37,661 nucleotides of DNA from an uncultured Oscillibacter sp. (GCA_902476875.1 CABSFC010000016.1:1-37661), one strand, 5' to 3'; numbered from the stretch's first letter, positions 1 to 7,962 are shown. Notes: generated from the sequence alone by a model not told the origin. Made by a program: numbers and translations.

Positions 1-425
1 CGGGTGCGCACCGTGGCCGCCGGGACGCCCAGCATGGCGGCGATCTCCTCGGTCTGGTAGCCCTCGGCGTAGTGCAGGTGCACCGCCGTCCGCAGCTTTT
101 CCGGCAGCTGGGCCACCGCATCCCACAGCTCGGCGGCCTCGTCGGCGGGCCGGGGCATGTCCGGGATCTCCTCCAGGGACAGCGCCGGACGCCGCAGGCG
201 GAAGCGACTGACATCGGCGCAGCGGTTCAGCGCCGCGCGGAGGAGCCAGGCCTTCAGGCGCTCGCCGTCCCAGCCCGCCGTGTTCTGCCCCAGCAGCCGG
301 AGGAACACGTCCTGATAGACGTCCTCCGCGTCCGCCGTGTTCTGCAGGCGGCACAGGGCCAGACGGTACACCGCGCCGCCGTGGGCCTCCATGGCATTGC
401 GCAGGAAAATCTCCTGTTCTGTCAT
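1..425 (-). CDS. ECF-type RNA polymerase sigma factor, 3' end cut by window edge
   Basis: A sigma-70 family (ECF) factor that would direct RNA polymerase to a small regulon. About 141 residues are visible and the C-terminus is lost at position 1. Region 2 shows the typical run AEDVYQDVFLRLL (about residues 38-50) followed by LKAWLLRAALNRCAD. Region 4 shows LPEKLRTAVHLHYAEGYQ and the helix-turn-helix start TEEIAAMLGVPAATVRTR. The ATG at 423-425 is preceded by a strong AAAGGAGG at 432-439. Upstream lies an ECF-like promoter (469-497), so autoregulation is likely. A cognate anti-sigma gene may lie outside the window. The family call is sure; the regulon is inferred. Confidence 0.93.
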   Translation of the reverse strand, partial: MTEQEIFLRNAMEAHGGAVYRLALCRLQNTADAEDVYQDVFLRLLGQNTAGWDGERLKAWLLRAALNRCADVSRFRLRRPALSLEEIPDMPRPADEAAELWDAVAQLPEKLRTAVHLHYAEGYQTEEIAAMLGVPAATVRT

Positions 426-468
426 GCAACGCCTCCTTTCGTTGGTTTGAAAAGCGCCTTTCACTCTT

Positions 469-497
469 AACACGCCGGCAGGGGACAAATTGTTCCC
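469..497 (-). promoter_or_regulatory. Putative ECF promoter of the first sigma gene
   Basis: Read on the minus strand: GGGAAC (492-497), 17 bases, then CGTGTT (469-474). This has the AAC / CGT layout of ECF promoters. Its upstream part, GGAGGGAACA, is identical to the one before the DUF4349 lipoprotein gene (28791-28816). The inferred transcript would start about 40 bases before the ATG. Confidence 0.5.
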
Positions 498-514
498 TCC
501 CGGTGGAAATTTTT

Positions 515-546
515 CAAAAAAACGGGCGGACGCTTTCGCGTCCGCC
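515..546 (-). terminator. Rho-independent terminator of ychF
   Basis: A 9-bp stem (525-533 with 538-546) with loop TTTC, followed on the minus strand by a T tract (A run at 516-522). It lies 20 bases after the ychF stop. Confidence 0.85.
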
Positions 547-566
547 TCTCTTCCCTATCAAACTGA

Positions 567-1676
567 TCAGACGTTGAACCGGAAGTAGATCATGTCGCCG
601 TCCTGAACGACGTAGTCCTTGCCCTCGCTGCGGAGCAGGCCCTTCTCCTTGGCGGCGTTGACGCTGCCGCAGGCGATCATGTCGTCATAGGCGATGACCT
701 CCGCCCGGATGAAGCCCCGCTCGATGTCGGTGTGGATCTTGCCGGCGGCCTTGGGGGCCTTGGTGCCCCTCTGGATGGTCCAGGCCCGGCACTCGTCCTT
801 GCCGTAGGTCAGGAAAGAGATCAGGCCCAGCAGCGCGTAGGAGCACTTGATGAGCCGGTCCAGGCCGGACTCCTCCACGCCCAGCTCCTCCAGAAACATC
901 TGCTTCTCCTCGCCCTCCAACTCGGCGATGTCCTGCTCCAGCTTGGCGCAGATGGGCAGCACCTGGGCGCCCTCCCGCTCCGCCAGGGCCTTCACCTGCT
1001 GGTAGTACTGGTTGCCGTCCAGGTCGGTGAAGCCGTCCTCGTCGGTGTTGGCGGCGTAGATGACAGGCTTCAGGCTCAGCAGGTCGCTGGTGGCGATCAG
1101 CGCCATGTCGTCAGCGTCACATTCATAAGTGCGGGCGGACTTTCCGGCGTTCAGATGCTCCGCCAGGCCCTTGAACACGTCCACCTCGTGCAAAAACTTC
1201 TTGTCGCCCTTGGCGGCCTTGGCGGCTTTCTCAATGCGGCGATTCACCATCTCCAGGTCGGCCATGATCAGCTCCAGGTCGATGGTCTCGATGTCTCCCA
1301 GAGGGTCCACCGGCACGTTGGTGCCGGCGTCCGCCACCACGTGCATGATGTTCTCATCGTCAAAGCAGCGGACCACGTGAACAATGGCGTCGGTCTCCCG
1401 GATGTTGGCCAGGAATTTGTTGCCCAGGCCCGCGCCCTGGCTGGCGCCCTTGACGAGGCCCGCGATGTCCACGAACTCGATGACCGCCGGGGTCTTCTTG
1501 TCCGGCTGGTACATCTCCGCCAGCCTGTCCAGCCGCTCGTCGGGCACGGCCACCATACCCACGTTGGGGTCGATGGTGCAGAAGGGATAGTTGGCGCTCT
1601 CCGCCCCGGCGTTGGTGATGGCGTTGAACAGGGTCGATTTGCCCACGTTGGGCAGGCCCACGATTCCTAATTTCAT
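567..1676 (-). CDS. ychF: Ribosome-binding ATPase YchF
   Basis: YchF/OLA1-type P-loop ATPase of the Obg/HAS group. It binds ribosomes and is linked to translation and oxidative stress responses. The 369 residues match the usual size of about 365. It begins MKLGIVGLPNVGKSTLF, giving a P-loop at residues 7-15. DIAGLVKGASQGAGLGN is the switch II region. The nucleotide-base motif is N-T-D-E (AANTDED) in place of NKxD, as expected for this ATP-preferring group. The C-terminal TGS domain includes RAWTIQRGTKAPKAAGKIH. The open frame runs further upstream to 1964 through hairpin repeats, but the ATG at 1674-1676 has AAAGGAGA at 1686-1693 and fits the family N-terminus, so the extension is rejected. 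Confidence 0.97.
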   Translation of the reverse strand: MKLGIVGLPNVGKSTLFNAITNAGAESANYPFCTIDPNVGMVAVPDERLDRLAEMYQPDKKTPAVIEFVDIAGLVKGASQGAGLGNKFLANIRETDAIVHVVRCFDDENIMHVVADAGTNVPVDPLGDIETIDLELIMADLEMVNRRIEKAAKAAKGDKKFLHEVDVFKGLAEHLNAGKSARTYECDADDMALIATSDLLSLKPVIYAANTDEDGFTDLDGNQYYQQVKALAEREGAQVLPICAKLEQDIAELEGEEKQMFLEELGVEESGLDRLIKCSYALLGLISFLTYGKDECRAWTIQRGTKAPKAAGKIHTDIERGFIRAEVIAYDDMIACGSVNAAKEKGLLRSEGKDYVVQDGDMIYFRFNV

Positions 1677-1749
1677 AAAAGCAAATCTCCTTTGCTGATG
1701 TTTTCGACAGAGTATTGTATCATCTTCCAGGAAAAAGTGCAAGGGGAAG

Positions 1750-1975
1750 ACGCGGCAAGCGCACCGTGCTTTCGCACGGTGCGTCCAAACCGGAGAAAAA
1801 CCTTTTCTCCGGTTTGGACAAGTTTTTCCGGACTCTGTCCGGAAAAACTTATGATTAAACATGAAAGACACCCTTCCTGGGTTTCTTTCATAACTATCTT
1901 CCTTCCCGAAATTCAAGGTTTTCCATTTATTCGCAAACGCGGCAAGCGCACCGTGCTTTCGCACGGTGCGCTTTT
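1750..1975. repeat. Cluster of five palindromic hairpins with a 34-bp direct repeat
   Basis: Non-coding block between htrA and ychF. In order: a 10-bp stem (1760-1769 with 1774-1783); a perfect 16-bp stem with a 3-base loop (1784-1799 with 1803-1818); a 13-bp stem (1820-1832 with 1838-1850); a 13-bp stem with one mismatch (1861-1873 with 1879-1891); and a perfect 13-bp stem with loop TTTC (1944-1956 with 1961-1973). The stretch 1750-1783 is repeated exactly at 1937-1970. Most stems lack a T tract on the transcribed (minus) strand, so they are not ordinary terminators. Repeat family not identified. Confidence 0.8.
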
Positions 1976-2009
1976 GATCTATATGTACCGTCCCGCGTCC
2001 GCCGCATGG

Positions 2010-2049
2010 GCGGCTTTTCGCCTTGCCGCGGCTCTTGCCGCGAAGCCGC
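2010..2049 (-). terminator. Nested GC-rich hairpin after htrA, possible terminator
   Basis: The inner stem is 2027-2032 with 2037-2042 (loop TCTT). The outer arms are 2010-2020 with 2041-2049. It starts 26 bases after the htrA stop. There is no clear T tract, so it may end or only protect the transcript. Confidence 0.35.
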
Positions 2050-2074
2050 CGCCGGACACGTTCGGGAGTCCGCG

Positions 2075-3460
2075 TTACCTGTACTGGTTGCCGAAGAAGT
2101 AGTCGAACAGGTCGTAGGGGTTGTTGTAAGAGCCGTTGCCGGACTGGCTGTCGTCCTGGGTCTGCTCCTGGCCGTCGGTCTGCTGGTCGGCGGGCGCCGC
2201 GCCCCAGACGATGTCCACGGTGATGGTCTCCCCGGCCCGATAGACCGTCAGCGTGGCGGGGTCCCCGGCGGAGTACTGCTTCTTGGCGGCCACCAGGTCC
2301 TCGTAGGTGGCGATCTCCGTGTCGTCCACCTTTGTAATGACGTCGCCCAGCTTCAGTCCGGCCTTCTCGGCGGCACTGCCCTCCTCGGTGGAGCAGACGA
2401 ACACGCCGGAGGTCACGTCATAGCGGTACTGCGCCGCCATCTGGGCCGTCATGGACATGGGCGTGATACCCAGATAAGGCTTGTTGCTCACGTAGCCATT
2501 GGTGATGATGTCCTCGATCATGGAGCGGACGTCGTTGATGGGGATGGCGAAGCCCAGGCCCTCCACGGTCTCGGAGGCGTAGCTGGAGTACTTGGCGGAG
2601 ACGATGCCCACCACCTCGCCGCAGCTGTTCAGCAGGGGGCCGCCGGAGTTGCCGGGGTTGATGGAGGTGTCGGTCTGGATCATGTTGAAGGGCGTGCCGT
2701 CCACGTTGATGGCCCGGTTTACGCTGGAGACCATGCCGCCGCTCATGGAGAAGGTCAGCTCGCCCAGGGGATTGCCGATGGCCAGCACATGGTCGCCCAC
2801 ATTCAGCAGCGTGCTGTCGCCCAAGGTGACGGCCTGGAGGCCCGTGGCCTCCACCTTGATGACGGCGATGTCGTAGTCCTCGTCGCCGCCCACGTACTTG
2901 GCGTCATACTCGTCGCCGTTGTACATGGTGACCTTCACGGTGTCGGCGTCCTTCACCACGTGGTAGTTGGTGACGATATAGCCGTTCTCCGTCAGGACGA
3001 AGCCGGATCCGGAGGACGCCGTCTGCACCGGCTGGCCGAAGAAGTTGGTGCCGCTGGTGCCGGTGACGTTGATGGACACCACGCTGTTGACGTTGGCGGC
3101 GTAGACCTCCGCGTCGCTCATCTCCGTCTGGCCGTCCACGGTGTTGATGGCCACCTGGGTGGCGGGGCGGCTGGAGACGTTCACGCTGGTCTCCTCCCCG
3201 CCGCTGCTGCCGACGGCCCACACAACGCCGCCGCCCACGGCGCCGCCAAGCAACGCGCAGCACAGGGCCAGGGCGGTGATCTTCAGGCCCAGATGGTTCT
3301 TTTTCACAGGCTTCATCTCCTGCACGGGCCGCTGGGGCCCGGTCTGATACGCATGGAGCTGTTCGTCCACGGTGGGGCTGGAGCCGGCGCTCCGCTCCCC
3401 GGTCTCGCTGCCGTCTCTGCGGTAGGTGTAATGATACAGGTTCTGCTCATCGTTATACAT
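2075..3460 (-). CDS. HtrA/DegP-like membrane-anchored serine protease
   Basis: Trypsin-like quality-control protease of the HtrA family, expected on the outer face of the membrane. It has 461 residues. A cytosolic N-terminal tail (1-56) is followed by a membrane segment, ITALALCCALLGGAVGGGVV (61-80). The protease domain holds the triad His167 (TNYHVV), Asp197 (DYDIAV) and Ser272 (NPGNSGGPL). One PDZ domain covers about 322-418 (YLGITP, GLKLGDVITKVDD). The C-terminal tail is rich in Gln, Asp and Asn. ATG at 3458-3460 has AGGAGG at 3469-3474. It reads in the same direction as ychF but a 400-bp structured gap separates them. DegP/HtrA sub-type is not resolved. Such genes are often under envelope-stress control; no ECF motif was seen here. 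Confidence 0.95.
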   Translation of the reverse strand: MYNDEQNLYHYTYRRDGSETGERSAGSSPTVDEQLHAYQTGPQRPVQEMKPVKKNHLGLKITALALCCALLGGAVGGGVVWAVGSSGGEETSVNVSSRPATQVAINTVDGQTEMSDAEVYAANVNSVVSINVTGTSGTNFFGQPVQTASSGSGFVLTENGYIVTNYHVVKDADTVKVTMYNGDEYDAKYVGGDEDYDIAVIKVEATGLQAVTLGDSTLLNVGDHVLAIGNPLGELTFSMSGGMVSSVNRAINVDGTPFNMIQTDTSINPGNSGGPLLNSCGEVVGIVSAKYSSYASETVEGLGFAIPINDVRSMIEDIITNGYVSNKPYLGITPMSMTAQMAAQYRYDVTSGVFVCSTEEGSAAEKAGLKLGDVITKVDDTEIATYEDLVAAKKQYSAGDPATLTVYRAGETITVDIVWGAAPADQQTDGQEQTQDDSQSGNGSYNNPYDLFDYFFGNQYR

Positions 3461-3503
3461 AATCGTTACCTCCTATTATGTATCCCGCGTTTTCTTTTGT
3501 TAG

Positions 3504-3531
3504 AACATATGATAGCGGGGTTTTGTGTCAA
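3504..3531 (-). promoter_or_regulatory. Promoter of the htrA-like gene
   Basis: Minus strand: perfect TTGACA (3526-3531), 16-base spacer, then TATGTT (3504-3509). The start site would lie about 40 bases before the ATG. Confidence 0.5.
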
Positions 3532-3672
3532 AAGTGTGAAGAAACTTTATAGCTTTTTTGAATTTCTCCACCGCTCCCTGAGCTTTGACCGCAGTATAGG
3601 GCGGCAACCTTAAAAGTGCCTGAAAGGGTTTTGAAGAATTTTTGAACATCGCCCCGAAAACTTTGAAAAGCC

Positions 3673-3701
3673 TTTTCCGGCGGCGAAAGCTGTGTTAAAA
3701 T
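3673..3701 (+). promoter_or_regulatory. Extended -10 promoter of the FAD dehydrogenase gene
   Basis: TGtTAAAAT (TG at 3693-3694, -10 at 3696-3701) with a weak -35, TTTTCC, at 3673-3678. It lies in the 273-bp gap after the htrA start; nothing else is seen in that gap apart from the htrA promoter. Confidence 0.45.
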
Positions 3702-3733
3702 AGACGGGAAAACGCAGAAAAGGACTGAACGCC

Positions 3734-5353
3734 TTGCTGAAGATCGAAAACATCAAGCTCTCCCCCGGCGCCGGTCCGGCGGCGCTGGCGGCGGAGGCCG
3801 CCCGCATCCTGAAGGTCCGGGAGAAGGACCTGCTGTCCCTGCGCGTCCTGCGCCGGAGCGTGGACGCCCGGGAGGACGTGGCGCTGGTCTACACCGTGGA
3901 GGCGGCTTTGAAGGACGAGGCCGCCGCCCTGAGACGCTGCCGCGGCAAAAGGGTCAGCCGGGCGGAGCCGCGCCCCGGCTATCGCCTCCCCGCGCCGGTG
4001 CCCGCGCCGGACATCCCTCCCGTCGTGGTGGGAGCGGGGCCGGCGGGGTTGTTCGCCGCCCTGGTGCTGGCAAAGGCGGGCCTGCGGCCCATCCTGCTGG
4101 AGCGGGGCCGCCCGGTGGAGCGGCGGAAGGCCGACGTGGAGCGGTTCTGGTCCACCGGAGAACTGGACCTGACCAGCAACGTCCAGTTCGGCGAGGGCGG
4201 CGCCGGGGCCTTCTCCGACGGCAAGCTGAACACCGGCACCAAGGACATCCGCCACCGCTTCATCCTGAAGCAGCTGGCGGCCCGCGGCGCGCCGGAGGAC
4301 ATCCTGATCGACGCCAAGCCCCACGTGGGGACGGACTATCTCCACATCGCCCTGCAAAATATGCGCCAGGAGCTGCTGGCCCTGGGGACGGACATCCGCT
4401 TTGAGAGCCAATTGACGGACCTGGAGCTCCGGGACGGACGGCTGGCGGGCGTCACTGTCACCGGGCCGGAGGGGCCTTACGCCCTTCCCTGCCGCCATCT
4501 GGTGCTGTGTCCGGGCCACTCGGCGCGGGATACCTTTGAGATGCTGTATGCCCGGGGCGTGCCCATGGAGGCCAAGCCCTTTGCCGTGGGCGTGCGCATC
4601 GAGCACCGGCAGGCCGACTGCGACGCGGCCCAGTATAGGCGGTACGCCGGACACCCCGGCCTGCCCGCGTCCACCTATAAGCTCTCCTGCCACCTGCCCA
4701 ATGGCCGGGGCGTGTTCTCCTTCTGCGTCTGCCCCGGCGGCGAAGTGGTTGCCGCCGCGTCGGAGACGGGGCGGGTGGTCACCAACGGCATGAGCGAGTT
4801 CGCCCGGGACCGGGAGAACATCAACGGCGCGCTGCTGGTGAACGTCACCCCGGAGGACTTCGGCGGTGCCGGGCCTCTCGCGGGCGTGGCTTTCCAGCGT
4901 TCCATGGAGGAGGCCGCCTATCTCCTGGGCGGCGGAGGATACCGGGCCCCCGCCCAGCGGGTGGAGGACTTCCTGGCGGGCCGTCCCTCCGCCGGTCCGG
5001 GGCGGGTAATTCCCAGCTACCGCCCCGGCGTGGTCTGGACGGACCTGCGCCGGTGCCTGCCGCCCTTTGTGGCGGACGCCCTGGCGGAGGCCCTGCCCAT
5101 CCTTGGGCGGAAGCTCCGGGGCTACGACGCCCCGGACGCGGTGCTGACCGCCGTGGAGAGCCGCAGCTCCTCCCCGGTGCGCATCCCCCGGGACGGAACG
5201 TGCCAGTCCGCCCTCCGGGGCCTGTACCCCTGCGGCGAGGGGGCGGGCTACGCCGGAGGCATCCTCTCCGCCGCCGCGGACGGGATGCGGTGCGCGGAGG
5301 AGATCGTAAAGCAATTGTCCATTCCACAGGAGGTTTTGCCATATGAGCCGTGA
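3734..5353 (+). CDS. FAD-dependent dehydrogenase (COG2509-type)
   Basis: Predicted flavoprotein oxidoreductase of the uncharacterised FAD-dependent dehydrogenase group, 539 residues. A small N-terminal domain (about 1-90) carries the pattern typical of this group. The FAD-binding Rossmann motif VVVGAGPAG is at 97-105. QFGEGGAGAFSDGKLNTG (about 153-170) is another group signature. The C-terminal FAD contact CGEGAGYAGGILSAAADGM lies near the end. TTG at 3734 is chosen because the family N-terminus begins there (MLKIENIKL) and GAAAAGGA sits at 3717-3724. Its last 11 bases overlap the next gene, so the two are probably co-transcribed. Substrate unknown. Confidence 0.88.
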   Translation: MLKIENIKLSPGAGPAALAAEAARILKVREKDLLSLRVLRRSVDAREDVALVYTVEAALKDEAAALRRCRGKRVSRAEPRPGYRLPAPVPAPDIPPVVVGAGPAGLFAALVLAKAGLRPILLERGRPVERRKADVERFWSTGELDLTSNVQFGEGGAGAFSDGKLNTGTKDIRHRFILKQLAARGAPEDILIDAKPHVGTDYLHIALQNMRQELLALGTDIRFESQLTDLELRDGRLAGVTVTGPEGPYALPCRHLVLCPGHSARDTFEMLYARGVPMEAKPFAVGVRIEHRQADCDAAQYRRYAGHPGLPASTYKLSCHLPNGRGVFSFCVCPGGEVVAAASETGRVVTNGMSEFARDRENINGALLVNVTPEDFGGAGPLAGVAFQRSMEEAAYLLGGGGYRAPAQRVEDFLAGRPSAGPGRVIPSYRPGVVWTDLRRCLPPFVADALAEALPILGRKLRGYDAPDAVLTAVESRSSSPVRIPRDGTCQSALRGLYPCGEGAGYAGGILSAAADGMRCAEEIVKQLSIPQEVLPYEP

Positions 5354-6314
5354 TATCTGCATTTACCTGGAATTTCTGACCGATGCCCACAGAGCCCAGA
5401 TCCGAAAAGCCGCCGACGCGGCGGGCTTCGTCCCCCACTTCTTCAAGCTGGACCAGTTCGAGGAGGCGAAGGACTGCCTTCAGCACTGCGAGGTGCTGTA
5501 CGCCCACTCCCCGGACCTGCTGCGGGCGGCGCCCGCCGCGCTGAAGTGGTACTGCTGCTCCTTCGCCGGGGTGGACCCCTACTGCAAGGACCCATCCATC
5601 TTCGCCAACCCGGACTGTCTTCTGACCAACTCCAACGGCTACGGCGTGACCATCGCCGAGCATGTGGTCATGGTCACCCTGATGCTGCTGCGGCGGATGC
5701 CGGAGTACGGGGAGGTGGTCCGGAACCGCAGCTGGTCCAACCAGCTCCCCATCCGCTCCATCCGGGACAACGAGTTCACCGTCCTGGGCACTGGAAACAT
5801 CGGCGCCAATGTGGCGGAGCGGCTCCGGGGCATGGGCGCCGCCCGGGTCGTCGGTCTCAGCCGCGGCGGACGGGCCAACCCGGCCTTTGACGAGGTGTAT
5901 CCCATCGCCGACCTGGACCGGGTGCTGCCCGATACGAAAATTCTGGTCATGGCCCTGCCCGGCACGGCGGAGACCGTCCACATTCTGGACCGGGAACGCA
6001 TCGCCCTGCTGCCGGACGACGCCTATGTCATCAACGTGGGCCGGGGCACCGCCATCGACCAGGAACCGCTGATGGAGGCCCTGAACGGCGGCAGGCTGGC
6101 GGGCGCGGCCCTGGATGTCATGGACCCGGAGCCGCTGCCGAAGGACCACCCCCTGTGGCGCACGAAAAACCTGATCCTGACGCCCCACGTCTCCGGCAAC
6201 ATGACCCTGGGCTACACCTGCGATGTCAACGTGGAGATGTTCTGCACGGACCTGGCCAACTACGCCGCCGGACGGCCACTGAACGGGCTGGTGGACCGGA
6301 AGCTGGGATATTAA
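5343..6314 (+). CDS. D-isomer-specific 2-hydroxyacid dehydrogenase family protein
   Basis: NAD(P)-dependent dehydrogenase that would interconvert a 2-oxoacid and a D-2-hydroxyacid. It has 323 residues, the family norm. The Rossmann motif VLGTGNIG is at 147-154. The catalytic trio is visible: Arg234 (NVGRGTAID), Glu263 (DPEPL) and His282 (TPHVSGN). ATG at 5343 has AGGAGG at 5328-5333, inside the end of the upstream FAD gene, so translation may be coupled. The substrate cannot be read from sequence. Pairing with a flavin dehydrogenase suggests a redox step on an organic acid, which is inference. Confidence 0.9.
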   Translation: MSRDICIYLEFLTDAHRAQIRKAADAAGFVPHFFKLDQFEEAKDCLQHCEVLYAHSPDLLRAAPAALKWYCCSFAGVDPYCKDPSIFANPDCLLTNSNGYGVTIAEHVVMVTLMLLRRMPEYGEVVRNRSWSNQLPIRSIRDNEFTVLGTGNIGANVAERLRGMGAARVVGLSRGGRANPAFDEVYPIADLDRVLPDTKILVMALPGTAETVHILDRERIALLPDDAYVINVGRGTAIDQEPLMEALNGGRLAGAALDVMDPEPLPKDHPLWRTKNLILTPHVSGNMTLGYTCDVNVEMFCTDLANYAAGRPLNGLVDRKLGY

Positions 6315-6378
6315 GCGGTTTTGCAAGCGCGGGTTGCTGAAGTTCCAGCCCGGCATGGCAGACCGCCCGGCATATCGG

Positions 6379-6387
6379 TGGTATACT
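6379..6387 (+). promoter_or_regulatory. Extended -10 element upstream of the alcohol dehydrogenase
   Basis: TGgTATACT with TG at 6379-6380 and -10 at 6382-6387. No convincing -35 is seen. It would give a leader of about 120 bases for the alcohol dehydrogenase mRNA. Confidence 0.4.
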
Positions 6388-6397
6388 GGCTTGTTTC

Positions 6398-6496
6398 GTG
6401 CTGCTCGGCGGTTTGATCCTGCTGCTTCTCGCCCTTTTGCTTCTGGTCTTCGACACACTGCTCTCAAAAAAGGACGCACACCTCACCCGACAATAG
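6398..6496 (+). CDS. Possible 32-residue membrane peptide (doubtful)
   Basis: An open frame from GTG 6398 to TAG 6494-6496 encodes a Leu-rich stretch (VLLGGLILLLLALLLLVF) with a charged tail (SKKDAHLTRQ). It looks like a single membrane helix. It lies in the leader of the alcohol dehydrogenase gene and ends 15 bases before that ATG. No ribosome site precedes the GTG, which falls only about 4 bases after the predicted transcript start. The frame is open upstream only to 6341. It may be a leader peptide, a decayed gene end, or chance. Confidence 0.2.
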   Translation: MLLGGLILLLLALLLLVFDTLLSKKDAHLTRQ

Positions 6497-6511
6497 AAAG
6501 GAGTCAATACC

Positions 6512-7696
6512 ATGAACAACTTCACCTTTTACTCCCCCACCCTCTTCGCCTTTGGCGACGGCGAGGAGAAAAACACCGGCGCGCTGGTGCGCCGGTTCGG
6601 CGGCACGAAGGTGCTGCTGGTCTACGGCGGCGGCTCCGTAAAGCGCAACGGCGCCTACGATGCCGTCACCGCCTCTCTCACCGAGGCGGGCATCCCCTTC
6701 GCGGAATTGTCCGACATTCAGGCCAACCCCCGCAGCGGCAAGGTCTACGAGGGCATCGACACCGCCCGCCGGGAGGGCTGCGACTTCCTGCTGGCCCTGG
6801 GCGGCGGCAGCGTCATCGATACCGCCAAGGCCATCGGCTTCGGCGTGGGCTACGACGGGGATTTCTGGGACTTCTTTACCGGAAAGGTCAGGATCGAGAC
6901 CACCCTGCCGGTGGGCGTGGTGCTGACCATCGCCGCCGCGGGCAGCGAGGGCAGCGACAGCGCCGTCATCACCCAGGAGGACGGCAACCTGAAGTGGGGC
7001 TGCCCCAAGACGGACGTCATCCGGCCCAAATTCGCCGTGCTGGACCCCCGGCTGACCTGTTCTCTGCCCGCCTATCAGACCGCCAGCGGCGCGGTGGATA
7101 TGATGGCCCACATCTGTGAGCGCTACTTCTCCAACACCCCTGACGTCGCCCTGACGGACCGGCTGTGCGAGGCCCTGTTGAAAACCATTGTGGACGCCGC
7201 CCCCAGGGCCATCGCCGACCCCGACGACTACGCCGCCCGGGCGGATCTGATGTGGGCGGGGATGCTGGCCCACAACAATTCCTGCGGCGTGGGCCGGGTC
7301 CAGGACTGGGCCAGCCACCAGATCGAGCACGAGCTGTCCGCCTTCTACGACTGTGCCCACGGCGCGGGGCTGGCGGTGGTGATGCCCGCCTGGATGGAGT
7401 ATGTGCTGCCCCACGACCCCATGCGCTTCGCCCGGTTCGCCGTCAACGTGCTGGGCTGCGAGATGGACTTTGCCTGCCCCGAACGCACCGCCCGGGAGGG
7501 CGTCGCCCGCCTGCGGGCCTTCTTCCGCTCCCTGGGGATGCCCACCACGTTTGCCGAGATCGGCGCGAAGGCCGAGGACATCCCCGCCATGGCGGCCCAC
7601 CGGGCGGAGAAGCCGGGCGGCTTCCCCTTCGGCGGCTTTGTGAAGATCGGCCCGGAGGAGATGCGGGCCATTCTCCGCCTGGCCGCCAGGGGCTGA
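6512..7696 (+). CDS. Iron-containing alcohol dehydrogenase, BDH/YqhD type
   Basis: Group III alcohol dehydrogenase, expected to reduce aldehydes (butyraldehyde-like) to alcohols with NAD(P)H in the cytosol. The 394 residues match the YqhD/BdhA size. The nucleotide-binding GGGS is at 97-100 (LALGGGSVIDTAKAI). The metal ligands line up as Asp196, His200, His269 and His283 (DMMAHICERYF; SHQIEHELSAFYDCAHG). ATG at 6512 has AAAGGAG at 6497-6503. It stands alone downstream of the dehydrogenase pair, with its own probable promoter. No clear terminator follows; a palindromic element sits directly after the stop. Confidence 0.93.
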   Translation: MNNFTFYSPTLFAFGDGEEKNTGALVRRFGGTKVLLVYGGGSVKRNGAYDAVTASLTEAGIPFAELSDIQANPRSGKVYEGIDTARREGCDFLLALGGGSVIDTAKAIGFGVGYDGDFWDFFTGKVRIETTLPVGVVLTIAAAGSEGSDSAVITQEDGNLKWGCPKTDVIRPKFAVLDPRLTCSLPAYQTASGAVDMMAHICERYFSNTPDVALTDRLCEALLKTIVDAAPRAIADPDDYAARADLMWAGMLAHNNSCGVGRVQDWASHQIEHELSAFYDCAHGAGLAVVMPAWMEYVLPHDPMRFARFAVNVLGCEMDFACPERTAREGVARLRAFFRSLGMPTTFAEIGAKAEDIPAMAAHRAEKPGGFPFGGFVKIGPEEMRAILRLAARG

Positions 7697-7709
7697 GGCC
7701 CCGGCGCAA

Positions 7710-7955
7710 GTCAAAACCTCCAGCTAAGCCGGAGGCTTGAGTAGGCCCTAGAAGGGCCTGATACCGGCGGGTGTCTCAAGACGCATCGAATATCTTTCGC
7801 CTGCATCTCGTGCCCCACCGCCCGTAAACAGGCAACTTATCTTCTGTCAAAAGCTTTCGCGTAACTGCCAGATGGCTAGTTGTCAACTCGCTTCGCTCGT
7901 AGCTTGAAGCTAAAGCTTTTTACGGGACACCTCCACCGGCAGAGCCGGTGGTTTC
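7710..7955. mobile_element. Probable decayed or non-autonomous IS200/IS605-like element
   Basis: About 245 bp without a gene, bounded by subterminal hairpins. On the left are 7717-7724 with 7728-7735 (one mismatch, loop TAA) and 7743-7748 with 7754-7759. On the right is a perfect 8-bp stem, 7933-7940 with 7944-7951 (loop AGA). Short palindromes fill the interior (7878-7888, 7900-7912, 7907-7918). Hairpin ends without inverted terminal repeats or a transposase resemble palindrome-associated elements mobilised by Y1 TnpA, or a TnpB right end with its guide-RNA scaffold. The family is inferred from this architecture alone. Confidence 0.4.
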
Positions 7956-7962
7956 CGTAACC

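Noticed and set aside
732..1670. Long plus-strand open frame opposite ychF
   Set aside because: Shadow of a clear real gene; His/Gln/Val-rich product without family features, as expected opposite GC-rich genes.
1760..1850. Interpretation of the ychF-htrA hairpins as a CRISPR array
   Set aside because: Different palindromes follow each other without spacers, and only one unit recurs once.
1677..1964. N-terminal extension of the ychF frame
   Set aside because: It translates the hairpin repeats; the internal ATG has a good ribosome site and matches the family start.
2006..3613. 535-codon plus-strand frame opposite the HtrA gene
   Set aside because: Antisense shadow; low-complexity Gly/His/Val product and no ribosome site.
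7697..7962. Possible tRNA, riboswitch or intron in the palindromic region
   Set aside because: No cloverleaf, no known riboswitch core and no intron domain seen; palindromes fit a mobile-element remnant better.
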